Under the pieces are notes generated by a model, which was not told the DNA's origin, ran no database searches, and saw nothing but the letters and a program-made list of their open reading frames with translations. From the NCBI RefSeq assembly GCF_023634025.1, contig NZ_JALJCW010000001.1, positions 310,001 through 374,000 on the forward strand: DNA of 64,000 nt. The letters run 5' to 3'. The position numbers and the translations under genes are program-made. Below, piece by piece: positions 36,115-44,445 of the stretch (within the stretch, counting starts at the first letter, position 1; each line of letters opens with the position of its first letter). The stretch is from Hanstruepera flava (GTDB taxonomy: Bacteria; Bacteroidota; Bacteroidia; Flavobacteriales; Flavobacteriaceae).

Positions 36115-37359
36115 TTGGCAAAAGTAAAACCATTTAAAGCTGTTCGACCAACAAGAGCTCTTGTTGGCTTGGTAGCCTCACGTCCTTATCAAAGTTATAC
36201 GGTAGATGAGCGCGACAGCCGAATGGACTACAATCCTTTTACATTTCTTCATATTGTTAATCCAGGCTATAAGTACGATCAAGTTATAACTGGCGAAGAA
36301 CGTTACAAACTGGTAAGAAACCGATATCTAGAATTTAAAGAGGAAGGCATATTTATTACAGACGATAAACCTTCATTTTACGTTTACAAAATAGTAAACA
36401 GGCACAATCAGGTTTTTAATGGTATTATTGCTGCAACAAGTGCGGAAGACTATGAACGTGATGTAATTAAAAAGCACGAAGATACTATTGAATTGCGTGA
36501 GGAAACCTTTAAAACCTATTTAAAAACAGTAGGTTTTAATGCAGAACCTGTGCTTCTAACCTATCCTGATAATGCTATTATTGCAGATATTATAAAGAAA
36601 ACTCAAAAAAAGCATGCAGAGTTTGAATTTTCCATGACTTACAGAGATACGCATTACTTGTGGAAAGTAAATGATGATGCCATTATAAAAATCATTCAAG
36701 ATGAATTTGAGAACATGAAAACCGTCTATATTGCCGATGGCCATCATAGATCGGCTTCATCGTATTTACTATATAAGGAAGAAAAGGAAAAAAACCCAAG
36801 CCATAACGGAAACGAATCCTATAACTTTTTTATGTCGTATTTAATTCCTGAATCAGATTTAGTGATACATAGCTTTAATAGGCTAATAAAGGATTTAAAC
36901 CATTTAACCAAAGAGGAATTTCTTATTAAGCTTGATGCCAATTTCAGAATTCAAAACAGAGGAGTTATCCCCTATTCACCATCCAAACAGCATCACTTTA
37001 CTATGTATTTAGATGGTGAATTTTATTCTTTGTATTTGCGAAAAACAAATTATGAATTTAAGACTTCTCTTGATGAGTTAGATGCTCAAATACTTTACAA
37101 AACCATATTAAAACCTATTTTAGGTATAAGTGATTTACGCAACGACAACCGTATAGATTATGCCCATACGCATGGTACAGATGAAATTGTAAATATGAAG
37201 GCGAGTATAGACAGTGGCGAATATAAAGTGGGTTTTGGCATGTGCGATGCAAGTATTTCCCAGATGAAGCAAATAGCTGACGATGGTTTGAAAATGCCTC
37301 CAAAGAGTACTTATATTCTTCCCAAATTGCGAAGTGGAATTACAATTTATGAATTTTAG
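36115..37359 (+). CDS. DUF1015 domain-containing protein
   Basis: 414 residues, starting at TTG 36115; MAKVKPFKAVRPTRALVGLV is the normal family start and no ATG fits. Motifs: VASRPYQSYTVDERD, PFTFLHIVNPG, ADGHHRSASSYLLY and HTHGTDEIV. DUF1015 includes the archaeal free-serine kinase SerK, so a small-molecule kinase activity is possible, but this is inference by family. The YggS gene starts 1 bp after the stop, so translation is probably coupled. Confidence 0.88.
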   Translation: MAKVKPFKAVRPTRALVGLVASRPYQSYTVDERDSRMDYNPFTFLHIVNPGYKYDQVITGEERYKLVRNRYLEFKEEGIFITDDKPSFYVYKIVNRHNQVFNGIIAATSAEDYERDVIKKHEDTIELREETFKTYLKTVGFNAEPVLLTYPDNAIIADIIKKTQKKHAEFEFSMTYRDTHYLWKVNDDAIIKIIQDEFENMKTVYIADGHHRSASSYLLYKEEKEKNPSHNGNESYNFFMSYLIPESDLVIHSFNRLIKDLNHLTKEEFLIKLDANFRIQNRGVIPYSPSKQHHFTMYLDGEFYSLYLRKTNYEFKTSLDELDAQILYKTILKPILGISDLRNDNRIDYAHTHGTDEIVNMKASIDSGEYKVGFGMCDASISQMKQIADDGLKMPPKSTYILPKLRSGITIYEF

Positions 37360-37360
37360 T

Positions 37361-38023
37361 ATGTCTATTTCAGAAAATCTTAAAAACATAAAATCATCTT
37401 TACCTGACCACGTAACATTGGTTGCCGTTTCTAAAACAAAACCTGTAAGCGATATTATGGAAGCTTATAATGTGGGACAACGCGTATTTGGCGAAAACAA
37501 AATTCAAGACATGGTTGAAAAATATGAACAAATGCCAAAAGATATTGAATGGCATATGATTGGTCATGTTCAACGTAATAAGGTAAAATATATGGCTCCT
37601 TTTGTAAGTCTTATTCATGGTGTCGAGAATTTTAAAGTTTTAAAAGAAGTCAACAAACAAGCTGCTAAATACGACCGTGTTATTGATTGCCTTTTGCAAA
37701 TAAAAATTGCTGAAGAAGATTCTAAATTTGGGATGACTCCTGAAGAAGCTAGAACAATTTTATCGTCGGAAGTAATAAAAGAACTAAAGCATGTTACTAT
37801 TGTCGGTGTTATGGGAATGGCTACCTTTACAGATAATAAAAATCAAATTAAAACCGAATTTAACAATCTAAAACTCATTTTTGAAGATTTAAAAACCATT
37901 GATTCCAACTTAAAAGTTATAAGCATGGGCATGAGTGGAGATTACCAATTAGCTATTGCCTGTGGAAGTAATATGGTACGAATAGGTAGTAGTATATTTG
38001 GTGAACGTAATTATTTCAATTAA
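37361..38023 (+). CDS. YggS-family pyridoxal-phosphate homeostasis protein
   Basis: 220 residues from the ATG at 37361, directly after the DUF1015 stop; an earlier in-frame ATG at 37334 would overlap it. The PLP lysine is K25 in VAVSKTKPVSDI; other markers are FGENKIQDMVEKYE, WHMIGHVQRNKVKYM, MGMATFTDN and SMGMSGDYQLAIACGSNMVR. YggS/PROSC proteins bind and buffer PLP and have no known catalytic reaction. The gene lies in a plus-strand run with DUF1015 upstream and a nuclease gene 23 bp downstream. Confidence 0.93.
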   Translation: MSISENLKNIKSSLPDHVTLVAVSKTKPVSDIMEAYNVGQRVFGENKIQDMVEKYEQMPKDIEWHMIGHVQRNKVKYMAPFVSLIHGVENFKVLKEVNKQAAKYDRVIDCLLQIKIAEEDSKFGMTPEEARTILSSEVIKELKHVTIVGVMGMATFTDNKNQIKTEFNNLKLIFEDLKTIDSNLKVISMGMSGDYQLAIACGSNMVRIGSSIFGERNYFN

Positions 38024-38046
38024 TTAAAATAAAGAGATAAGAATTT

Positions 38047-39411
38047 TTGTACGCAATTTTAGACATAGAAACTACAGGCGGAAAATATAATGAAGAAGGT
38101 ATAACCGAAATTGCTATTTACAAGTTTGATGGACACCAAATTATCGATCAATTTATTAGTCTTGTAAACCCTGAACGTGAAATACAACCATTTGTTGTTA
38201 ACCTCACAGGTATTAATAGCAATATGCTACGAACTGCACCAAAATTTTATGAGGTTGCCAAACGTATTGTTGAAATTACAGACGATTGTATTTTAGTTGC
38301 TCATAACGCTCAATTTGATTATCGTATTTTAAGAACAGAGTTTAAACGTCTAGGTTTTGGCTTTAAAAGAAAAACACTCTGCACTGTTGAATTGGCTAAA
38401 AAACTAATTCCTGGTCAAGACTCATACAGTTTGGGTAAACTGGCCAGATCTCTAGGTATTCCTATAAGTGATAGACATCGTGCTAACGGAGACGCTATAG
38501 CAACAGTTAAGCTCTTTAAAATGCTATTGTCTAAAGATTTAGAAAAGTTTATTGTTCAAGATGCCATAAAGGTTGAGCCAAAAAACCAAATGGCACCTAA
38601 TCTAAAGCAAATTATAGATAAACTACCAAACACCACTGGTATTTACTACATGCACAGTGACAATGGTGATGTTATTTATATTGGCAAAAGCAAAAACATT
38701 AAAAACAGAATTAGTCAGCATTTTACTAACACCTCATCTAAATCTAAAAAATTACAACGGCAAGTAGCCGCTGTAACCTATGAAAGAACTGGTAGTGAAC
38801 TGGTAGCACTTTTAAAAGAAAGTGAAGAGATAAAACGTAATAAGCCTCTTTTTAATAGAGCCTTGAGACGCAATTTATTTACTCATGCACTATATAGTTT
38901 TAAAGATGCTAATGGTTACTTAAACTTACAAATTGACAAAGCCGATGGTCGCAAAAAACCAATTACAACATTTACAAACAGACAAAGCGCCAAAAGTTTT
39001 CTTTTTAATAGTGTAGAAGAGTTTAATTTGTGTCAAAAGCTAGTTGGCTTATACCCTTCTAAAACAAGCTGTTTTAATTATAGCATTAAACAATGCAATG
39101 GGGCATGTATTCAAGAAGAGATAGAGTCTGATTATAATACACGCGTTCAATCCCTAATTTCAAAGCATAGTTACGACAATCAAAATATGGTTGTTATCGA
39201 CAGAGGTCGAGATATTGAAGAACGCAGTGCCGTTTTAATTGAAAATGGCATTTTTAAAGGTTTGGGGTACTTTAATCTTAACTATCAAATTAACAATGTT
39301 GAAGTTTTACGATCTATTATTACACCAATGGAGAATAATCGTGACGCTCAACATATCATACAAAACTATATTCGCCGTAATAAAAAATTAAAAATTATTA
39401 AAATAGACTAA
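38047..39411 (+). CDS. DnaQ-like exonuclease fused to a GIY-YIG (UvrC/Cho-type) nuclease domain
   Basis: 454 residues, start TTG 38047; catalytic residue D6 lies so near the N-terminus (MYAILDIETTGG) that no later start is possible. Residues 1-165 are a DEDDh 3'-5' exonuclease: D6, E8, D91 (HNAQFDYR), H144 and D149 (DRHRANGDA). Residues about 195-280 are a GIY-YIG endonuclease: GIYYM, VIYIGKSKNIKNRISQHF with Arg221, and ELVALLKESEEIKRNKPLFN with the metal glutamate. The remainder (280-454) resembles the UvrC central region, including a CxxxxxxCNGAC cluster. It is probably a DNA repair nuclease like E. coli Cho, with added proofreading-type activity. The next ATG begins directly after the stop. 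Confidence 0.9.
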   Translation: MYAILDIETTGGKYNEEGITEIAIYKFDGHQIIDQFISLVNPEREIQPFVVNLTGINSNMLRTAPKFYEVAKRIVEITDDCILVAHNAQFDYRILRTEFKRLGFGFKRKTLCTVELAKKLIPGQDSYSLGKLARSLGIPISDRHRANGDAIATVKLFKMLLSKDLEKFIVQDAIKVEPKNQMAPNLKQIIDKLPNTTGIYYMHSDNGDVIYIGKSKNIKNRISQHFTNTSSKSKKLQRQVAAVTYERTGSELVALLKESEEIKRNKPLFNRALRRNLFTHALYSFKDANGYLNLQIDKADGRKKPITTFTNRQSAKSFLFNSVEEFNLCQKLVGLYPSKTSCFNYSIKQCNGACIQEEIESDYNTRVQSLISKHSYDNQNMVVIDRGRDIEERSAVLIENGIFKGLGYFNLNYQINNVEVLRSIITPMENNRDAQHIIQNYIRRNKKLKIIKID

Positions 39412-41367
39412 ATGAGACTACTTATCCTACTTACGTTTTTATTGACTTTTTCTTCTTATGCTCAAGATAGTTTTTCTTCAGAGGACTATAATGTATCGCG
39501 AAATGATTTAGAGACCAATATCTTTAAGAAAGACACCACTGCAAATGCATTGGTGATTTATGAATATGGTAATAGCTATATTAATAAGAATACGTTTTTC
39601 TTAAATTTTGAATACAAACAAAAGTTAAAAATACTAAAGCGCGATGGTTTTGAAAAAGCCACCATAAAAATCTACTTATACAATAGCAATAAGAAAAAAG
39701 AAAAGGTAACCGACATATATGCTGAAACTCAAAATTTAGTAGATGGTAAAGTCGTTCGAACAAAATTAAATAAAGATCAAATCTTTACAGAACGTTATAA
39801 TGCGAACTACACGCTAGTAAAATTTACCATGCCCAATGTGCAAGAGGGTTCTGTAATTACGTATCGTTATGAAATGGAGTCGCCTTTTATCTACAAATAT
39901 AAAGGCTGGGAGTTTCAAGATGATATCCCAAAAATTCATAGTGAATATCACACCAGTATACCAGCTATTTATGAATACAATATTAAACTAGTAGGTCAAC
40001 TTCCACTGTCCAAAAATGAAACAGGACGTAAAAATCGTTGTGTAGAAGGTGGTAATGGAACTTATGCAGATTGCTTTACTGCCGATTACGTTATGAACAA
40101 CATTCCAGCTTTTGTAGAAGAAGATTACATGACTACCCGAGACAACTACCTTTCTAAAATAGACTACGAGTTAAGAATAATACGCTATTTTGATGGTACA
40201 GTAGACAACATAACCAAAACCTGGGAAACTGCTGACAAGGAATTAAAAACTGATGAAAATATTGGGCGTCAATTAAATAAAAATGTAGCCTCAAATGTTA
40301 GTATTGCTGATAGTATTTTATCTGAACCCAACTTATTAAAGCGAGCTAAAGGCATTTACAAATATGTTCAGAATAACTTCACTTGGAATGAACGTTATGG
40401 TATATACAATGAGTCTTCTGTAAAAGAATTAACTAGAGAAAAATCTGGTAGTGTGGCCGAAATAAATATTTTGCTTCATAACCTTTTAGAGGAATACGAT
40501 ATAGAAGTATCTCCAGTATTAATGTCAACAAGAGGCAACGGTCTCCCTACTAAAATATATCCAGTTATTTCAGATTTCAACTATTTAATTGTCCAAGCCA
40601 AAATCAATAATAAAACCTATCTATTAGACGCAACAGATGAATACTTAAGCTTTGGAGAATTACCTTTTAGATGCCTAAATCAATACGGTAGAAAATTAGA
40701 TTTCAAAAAAGGAAGCGAATGGATTGACATTGCACCTAAAAAAGTATCAACAATAGTATATAAGGCTGAACTTTCGGTTAACGAAGATGAATTGATAGAA
40801 GGGCAATTGCATGCTTCCTCAAGTGGTTATCACGCTATTCCACTAAAAAAGGCATATTTTAGTAATAAGCAAGATTATGTGAATTATTTCAATGAAAAAA
40901 ACTCTAACGTTGAAGTTATAGACCACAGTACAAAAACAAAAGAAAAGTCAGATTTCATATTTGACGAAAATTTCGAAATAGAATATTTACCAGAAACTGT
41001 AGGCGATAATATTTACATTAACCCATTTATTTTTAATTTTTTTAAAGAGAACCCTTTTAAACTTCAAGAAAGAACATACCCAATTGATTTTGGCTATAAA
41101 GATGCTTATCTCTACAATCTTACGCTTGACTTAAACGATTTGTACGAAGTTGTTGAAATGCCAGAATCTAAGACGTTTAACTTACCTAATAATACAGGTC
41201 AAGTTAATTTTATTTCTAAAACAGAAAACAATCAAGTTAAAATATATCTTAAAATTAACTTTTCTAAAGCAATATACGAACAAGAATATTACAGTTATTT
41301 AAAAGATTTTATGAGCAATGTTGTAGATATACAAAACAACTCGTTAATCGTGATTAAGAAAAAATAA
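39412..41367 (+). CDS. DUF3857/transglutaminase-like secreted protein, catalytic residues absent
   Basis: 651 residues with a signal peptide (MRLLILLTFLLTFSSYAQ). The N-terminal DUF3857 domain covers about 45-240. A transglutaminase-like core follows at about 285-400: KGIYKYVQNNFTWNERYG, then EKSGSVAEINILLHNLL where the catalytic Cys would be (Ser/Val here), DFNYLIVQAKI (Tyr at the usual His) and YLLDATDEY (Asp retained). It is thus probably a non-catalytic fold. The C-terminal DUF2569-like part is absent; residues 450-651 are beta-rich. It is probably periplasmic. Its ATG follows the nuclease stop with no gap. Confidence 0.78.
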   Translation: MRLLILLTFLLTFSSYAQDSFSSEDYNVSRNDLETNIFKKDTTANALVIYEYGNSYINKNTFFLNFEYKQKLKILKRDGFEKATIKIYLYNSNKKKEKVTDIYAETQNLVDGKVVRTKLNKDQIFTERYNANYTLVKFTMPNVQEGSVITYRYEMESPFIYKYKGWEFQDDIPKIHSEYHTSIPAIYEYNIKLVGQLPLSKNETGRKNRCVEGGNGTYADCFTADYVMNNIPAFVEEDYMTTRDNYLSKIDYELRIIRYFDGTVDNITKTWETADKELKTDENIGRQLNKNVASNVSIADSILSEPNLLKRAKGIYKYVQNNFTWNERYGIYNESSVKELTREKSGSVAEINILLHNLLEEYDIEVSPVLMSTRGNGLPTKIYPVISDFNYLIVQAKINNKTYLLDATDEYLSFGELPFRCLNQYGRKLDFKKGSEWIDIAPKKVSTIVYKAELSVNEDELIEGQLHASSSGYHAIPLKKAYFSNKQDYVNYFNEKNSNVEVIDHSTKTKEKSDFIFDENFEIEYLPETVGDNIYINPFIFNFFKENPFKLQERTYPIDFGYKDAYLYNLTLDLNDLYEVVEMPESKTFNLPNNTGQVNFISKTENNQVKIYLKINFSKAIYEQEYYSYLKDFMSNVVDIQNNSLIVIKKK

Positions 41368-41394
41368 TTTATCTTTAATTGCAATTCATATATA

Positions 41395-42267
41395 ATGAAC
41401 GACACCAATAACAAATCTTGGCAGGCAAAACTTCATGAAATAATTTATGAAGCAGATACACCTGCCGGTAAGTTATTTGATGTTGTATTACTCATTGCTA
41501 TTTTAGCTAGTATTCTATTGGTTATGCTTGAGAGCGTGAAGAGCATAGATGCTAAATACCATGCTTTTCTTAATATCTCTGAATGGATCATTACCATTTT
41601 ATTTTCAATAGAATATATTCTTCGAATAATTTCAGTAAAAAAGCCTATCAAGTATATTACCAGTTTTTATGGTGTTATAGACCTCCTCTCAACCATACCT
41701 AAATACCTGTCTTTAATTTTTGCTGGCACACATGCACTTGTGGCACTAAGGGCTTTACGATTGTTACGTGTGTTCAGAATCCTAAAACTAGCTCGTTATT
41801 TAGGCGCTTCTAATCAATTAGCTTCGGCCATTAAAGCTAGTCGTGCTAAAATTTCTGTTTTCTTGTTTGCTGTATTGATTGCCGCCATTATATTTGGAAC
41901 CATAATGTATTTAGTTGAAGGTGAAGAAAGTGGTTTCACCAACATACCAAAAAGCGTTTATTGGTGTATTGTAACACTTACCACAGTTGGATTTGGTGAT
42001 ATAGCTCCAGTAACGCCTCTTGGTCAATTTATTGCAACAATTATTATGATTTTAGGTTATGGTATAATTGCTGTACCCACAGGTATAGTTTCGGCAGAAT
42101 ATACCAAAAAGGCCAATAGTAATGGTAAAACAGATTTAGGCCCCATACCACCTCATCCAAATGAAGTTCACTTAAATTCGCAATGTTGCGCTAATTGTCT
42201 AAATGAAAAGCATGCTGATGGTGCCGAATATTGCTTTAAGTGTGGCTGCAAACTTCATTATGACTAA
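41395..42267 (+). CDS. Voltage-gated-type potassium channel with C-terminal zinc-ribbon
   Basis: 290 residues. The six-helix architecture is visible: S1 about 28-46, S2 about 62-80, S3 about 90-108, S4 with regular arginines at 116-135 (ALRALRLLRVFRILKLARY), S5, a pore loop with selectivity filter TVGFGD (197-202) and S6. The last 30 residues add C265-x2-C268 and C280-x2-C283, a zinc-ribbon-like module. The family is the bacterial ion-transport (Kv-like) type that conducts K+ across the inner membrane. Its last 8 bases overlap miaA. Confidence 0.88.
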   Translation: MNDTNNKSWQAKLHEIIYEADTPAGKLFDVVLLIAILASILLVMLESVKSIDAKYHAFLNISEWIITILFSIEYILRIISVKKPIKYITSFYGVIDLLSTIPKYLSLIFAGTHALVALRALRLLRVFRILKLARYLGASNQLASAIKASRAKISVFLFAVLIAAIIFGTIMYLVEGEESGFTNIPKSVYWCIVTLTTVGFGDIAPVTPLGQFIATIIMILGYGIIAVPTGIVSAEYTKKANSNGKTDLGPIPPHPNEVHLNSQCCANCLNEKHADGAEYCFKCGCKLHYD

Positions 42268-43171
42268 AGTATTAATTTCAATCGTTGGTCCAACAGCAAT
42301 AGGCAAAACAGCTTTAAGTATTGCTTTGGCTAATTATTTTAAGACTGATATAATTTCTTCAGACTCGCGGCAATTTTTTAAAGAAATGCAAATTGGCACA
42401 GCAGCTCCCACTCAAGAAGAACTTAATGCGGCTCCTCATCACTTCATACACCATAAGTCTATAACAGATGATTATAATGTTGGTTCTTTTGAAAAAGAAG
42501 CCCTTAACAAACTGGAAAAGTTATTTAAAAAACATGATATCGTAATTATGGTTGGCGGTTCTGGTTTATATGTAGATGCCGTAACTAAAGGATTAGATGA
42601 TTTTCCTGAAGTAGATTCTAATATTAGGCAGGAACTAAAAATACAATATGATAATGAGGGCCTGAAATCCCTGCAAGACCAATTGAAACGTTTAGATTTA
42701 GAAACCTACAAAACTATAGCAATAGATAATCCACATCGTGTAATGCGTGCTTTAGAAGTTTGTATTGGAACCCATAAGCCCTATTCTTCTTTCTTAAACA
42801 AAAAGAAAAATAAAAGACCGTTCAAAACCATTACTATAGGATTAAATACCGATCGAGAAACTGTTTACAAACGCATTAATGAACGTGTAGATGTTATGAT
42901 GGAACAAGGTCTTTTGGAAGAAGCTAAAAATCTTTATAAATTTAAACATCTAAACAGCTTAAATACTGTAGGATATAAAGAGTTATTTAATTTTTTTGAT
43001 GGTAATTGGACTCTAGAATTTGCTGTTTCTGAAATCAAAAAAAATAGCCGACGGTTTGCCAAACGGCAATTAACGTGGTTTAAAAAAGATGAAGGTACTA
43101 TTTGGTTTGATTACCAAACACCTCGAGATATTATTATTGAAGCTGTTAATTCCAAAATTAAAGCCTTATGA
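42260..43171 (+). CDS. miaA: tRNA dimethylallyltransferase
   Basis: 303 residues from the ATG at 42260, which overlaps the channel stop by 8 bp; a longer frame to 42203 would lie inside the channel gene. It transfers a dimethylallyl group to A37 of tRNAs reading UNN codons. Motifs: VGPTAIGKTALS P-loop (10-17 GPTAIGKT), ISSDSRQFFKEMQIGTAAP, FIHHKSITDDYNVGSF, VGGSGLYVDAVTKG and NPHRVMRALEV then KRQLTWFKKD. The next gene overlaps by 4 bp (ATGA). Confidence 0.96.
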   Translation: MTKVLISIVGPTAIGKTALSIALANYFKTDIISSDSRQFFKEMQIGTAAPTQEELNAAPHHFIHHKSITDDYNVGSFEKEALNKLEKLFKKHDIVIMVGGSGLYVDAVTKGLDDFPEVDSNIRQELKIQYDNEGLKSLQDQLKRLDLETYKTIAIDNPHRVMRALEVCIGTHKPYSSFLNKKKNKRPFKTITIGLNTDRETVYKRINERVDVMMEQGLLEEAKNLYKFKHLNSLNTVGYKELFNFFDGNWTLEFAVSEIKKNSRRFAKRQLTWFKKDEGTIWFDYQTPRDIIIEAVNSKIKAL

Positions 43172-43674
43172 AAAAAGTAAGTATTATTCTTGCCCTATTT
43201 TTTGTTTGTCAAATATTTTCCCAAGAAAAACCGCATTTAACAGATATAAATAAGCAAATATGGGAACCGTTTACAACAGCATTTGAAACATTTGATTACA
43301 ATCTCTTTGCTACATTGCATAGCGAAGATTTAATTCGTGTTAGTGGAAATGGAAAACACATTAAAAATAAGGAGGACTATATAAAAGGTTATAAATCGCG
43401 TTGGTCAAACAGCAACCGAACTCAAACAATATCGTTTCGTTTTTTAGAGCGTATTTCAAATAATGAATCTGCTTCTGAACGTGGCATATACAAACTAACT
43501 CTAAACCCCAATACCGAGCAAGAGCAAAGTTATTATGGAAAGTTTCATGTACTCTTAAAAAAAGAAAACGAAACTTGGAAAATTCTTGTTGATTATGATT
43601 CTACTGAAAACAATACCATTAATGAAGCATCTTACAAGAGTGCTTTTGCAATAAACGATTATTCTAAATACTAA
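43168..43674 (+). CDS. NTF2-like secreted protein
   Basis: 168 residues, signal peptide ending QIFSQ. DUF4440/SnoaL-type fold: KQIWEPFTTAFETFDYNLFA, LHSEDLIRVSGNGKHIK and YGKFHVLLKKENETWKILVD. No active site assigned. It overlaps miaA by 4 bp (ATGA), so it is translationally coupled, and ends at a terminator. Confidence 0.75.
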   Translation: MKKVSIILALFFVCQIFSQEKPHLTDINKQIWEPFTTAFETFDYNLFATLHSEDLIRVSGNGKHIKNKEDYIKGYKSRWSNSNRTQTISFRFLERISNNESASERGIYKLTLNPNTEQEQSYYGKFHVLLKKENETWKILVDYDSTENNTINEASYKSAFAINDYSKY

Positions 43675-43708
43675 AAAAGCCCAACACTATTTAGTATGTC
43701 GGGCTTTT
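43675..43708. terminator. Bidirectional terminator between NTF2-like gene and the response regulator
   Basis: AAAAGCCCAACAC pairs with GTATGTCGGGCTTTT with G-U pairs, loop about 6 nt, A and T tracts on both sides; convergent genes flank it. Confidence 0.75.
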
Positions 43709-43730
43709 AAGCAATCTGTATGTAATAGAA

Positions 43731-44441
43731 TTAAGACTCTGAATTGATTACCAATCTGAATCCTTCTCCATGGATATTTAAAATCTCTACTTTTGGATCA
43801 AGCTTAAGATACTTACGAAGTTTTGCTATATACACATCCATACTACGAGATGTAAAATAATTATCGTCTCTCCAAATTTTGGTTAAAGCCAATTCTCTTG
43901 GCATTAAATCATTTTCATGTAAAGCCAATAGGCGTAATAATTCATTTTCTTTAGGCGACAACTTAATTTGCTCTCCTCCATCGTAAGTTAAGAAACGTAA
44001 TTTAGAGTTTAAATCGAATTTACCTATCTTGAATTGAAATTGCTTACTATCTGCAACCGTTTCTGTTGCCTTACGCTGCATAATGGCCTTAATTTTCATA
44101 AGCAAAACCTCGCTATCAAAAGGTTTGTTTAAGTAATCGTCAGCTCCTACCTTATAGCCTTTAAGAACATCTTCTTTCATAGCTTTAGCTGTTAGAAATA
44201 CAATAGGTACATCTGTGTTCTTTTCACGTATTTCTTTGGCTAAGGTAAACCCATCTTTATACGGCATCATAACATCAAGAATACATAAATCAAAATCATC
44301 TTTCTTGAATTTCTCGAAGCCTTCCATACCATTTTTAGCATGGGTAACCTCATACTCATTCATTATTAAATAATCTTTTAAAATGGTTCCAAAATTCGGG
44401 TCATCTTCAACTAATAAGATTTTCTTTTGCTGTTCAGTCAT
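43731..44441 (-). CDS. rprY: OmpR/PhoB-family response regulator, RprY-like
   Basis: 236 residues. Receiver domain 1-125 with phosphoacceptor Asp56 (DLCILDVMMPYKDGFTLA), T84-type FLTAKA and K108-type YLNKPF. Winged-helix DNA-binding domain about 140-232 (KIWRDDNYFTSRSMDVYIAK then LRKYLK, ILNIHGEGFRLV). The segment order and wording closely follow Bacteroides fragilis RprY, a regulator paired with kinase RprX. Its ATG is 4 bp after the kinase stop, so it is the second gene of the operon. Regulon unknown. Confidence 0.88.
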   Translation of the reverse strand: MTEQQKKILLVEDDPNFGTILKDYLIMNEYEVTHAKNGMEGFEKFKKDDFDLCILDVMMPYKDGFTLAKEIREKNTDVPIVFLTAKAMKEDVLKGYKVGADDYLNKPFDSEVLLMKIKAIMQRKATETVADSKQFQFKIGKFDLNSKLRFLTYDGGEQIKLSPKENELLRLLALHENDLMPRELALTKIWRDDNYFTSRSMDVYIAKLRKYLKLDPKVEILNIHGEGFRLVINSES

Positions 44442-44445
44442 AACT

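Noticed and set aside
42203-42259. N-terminal extension of MiaA into the channel gene
   Set aside because: MTKVLISIVGPTAIGKT is the standard N-terminus; the extension is out-of-frame channel sequence.
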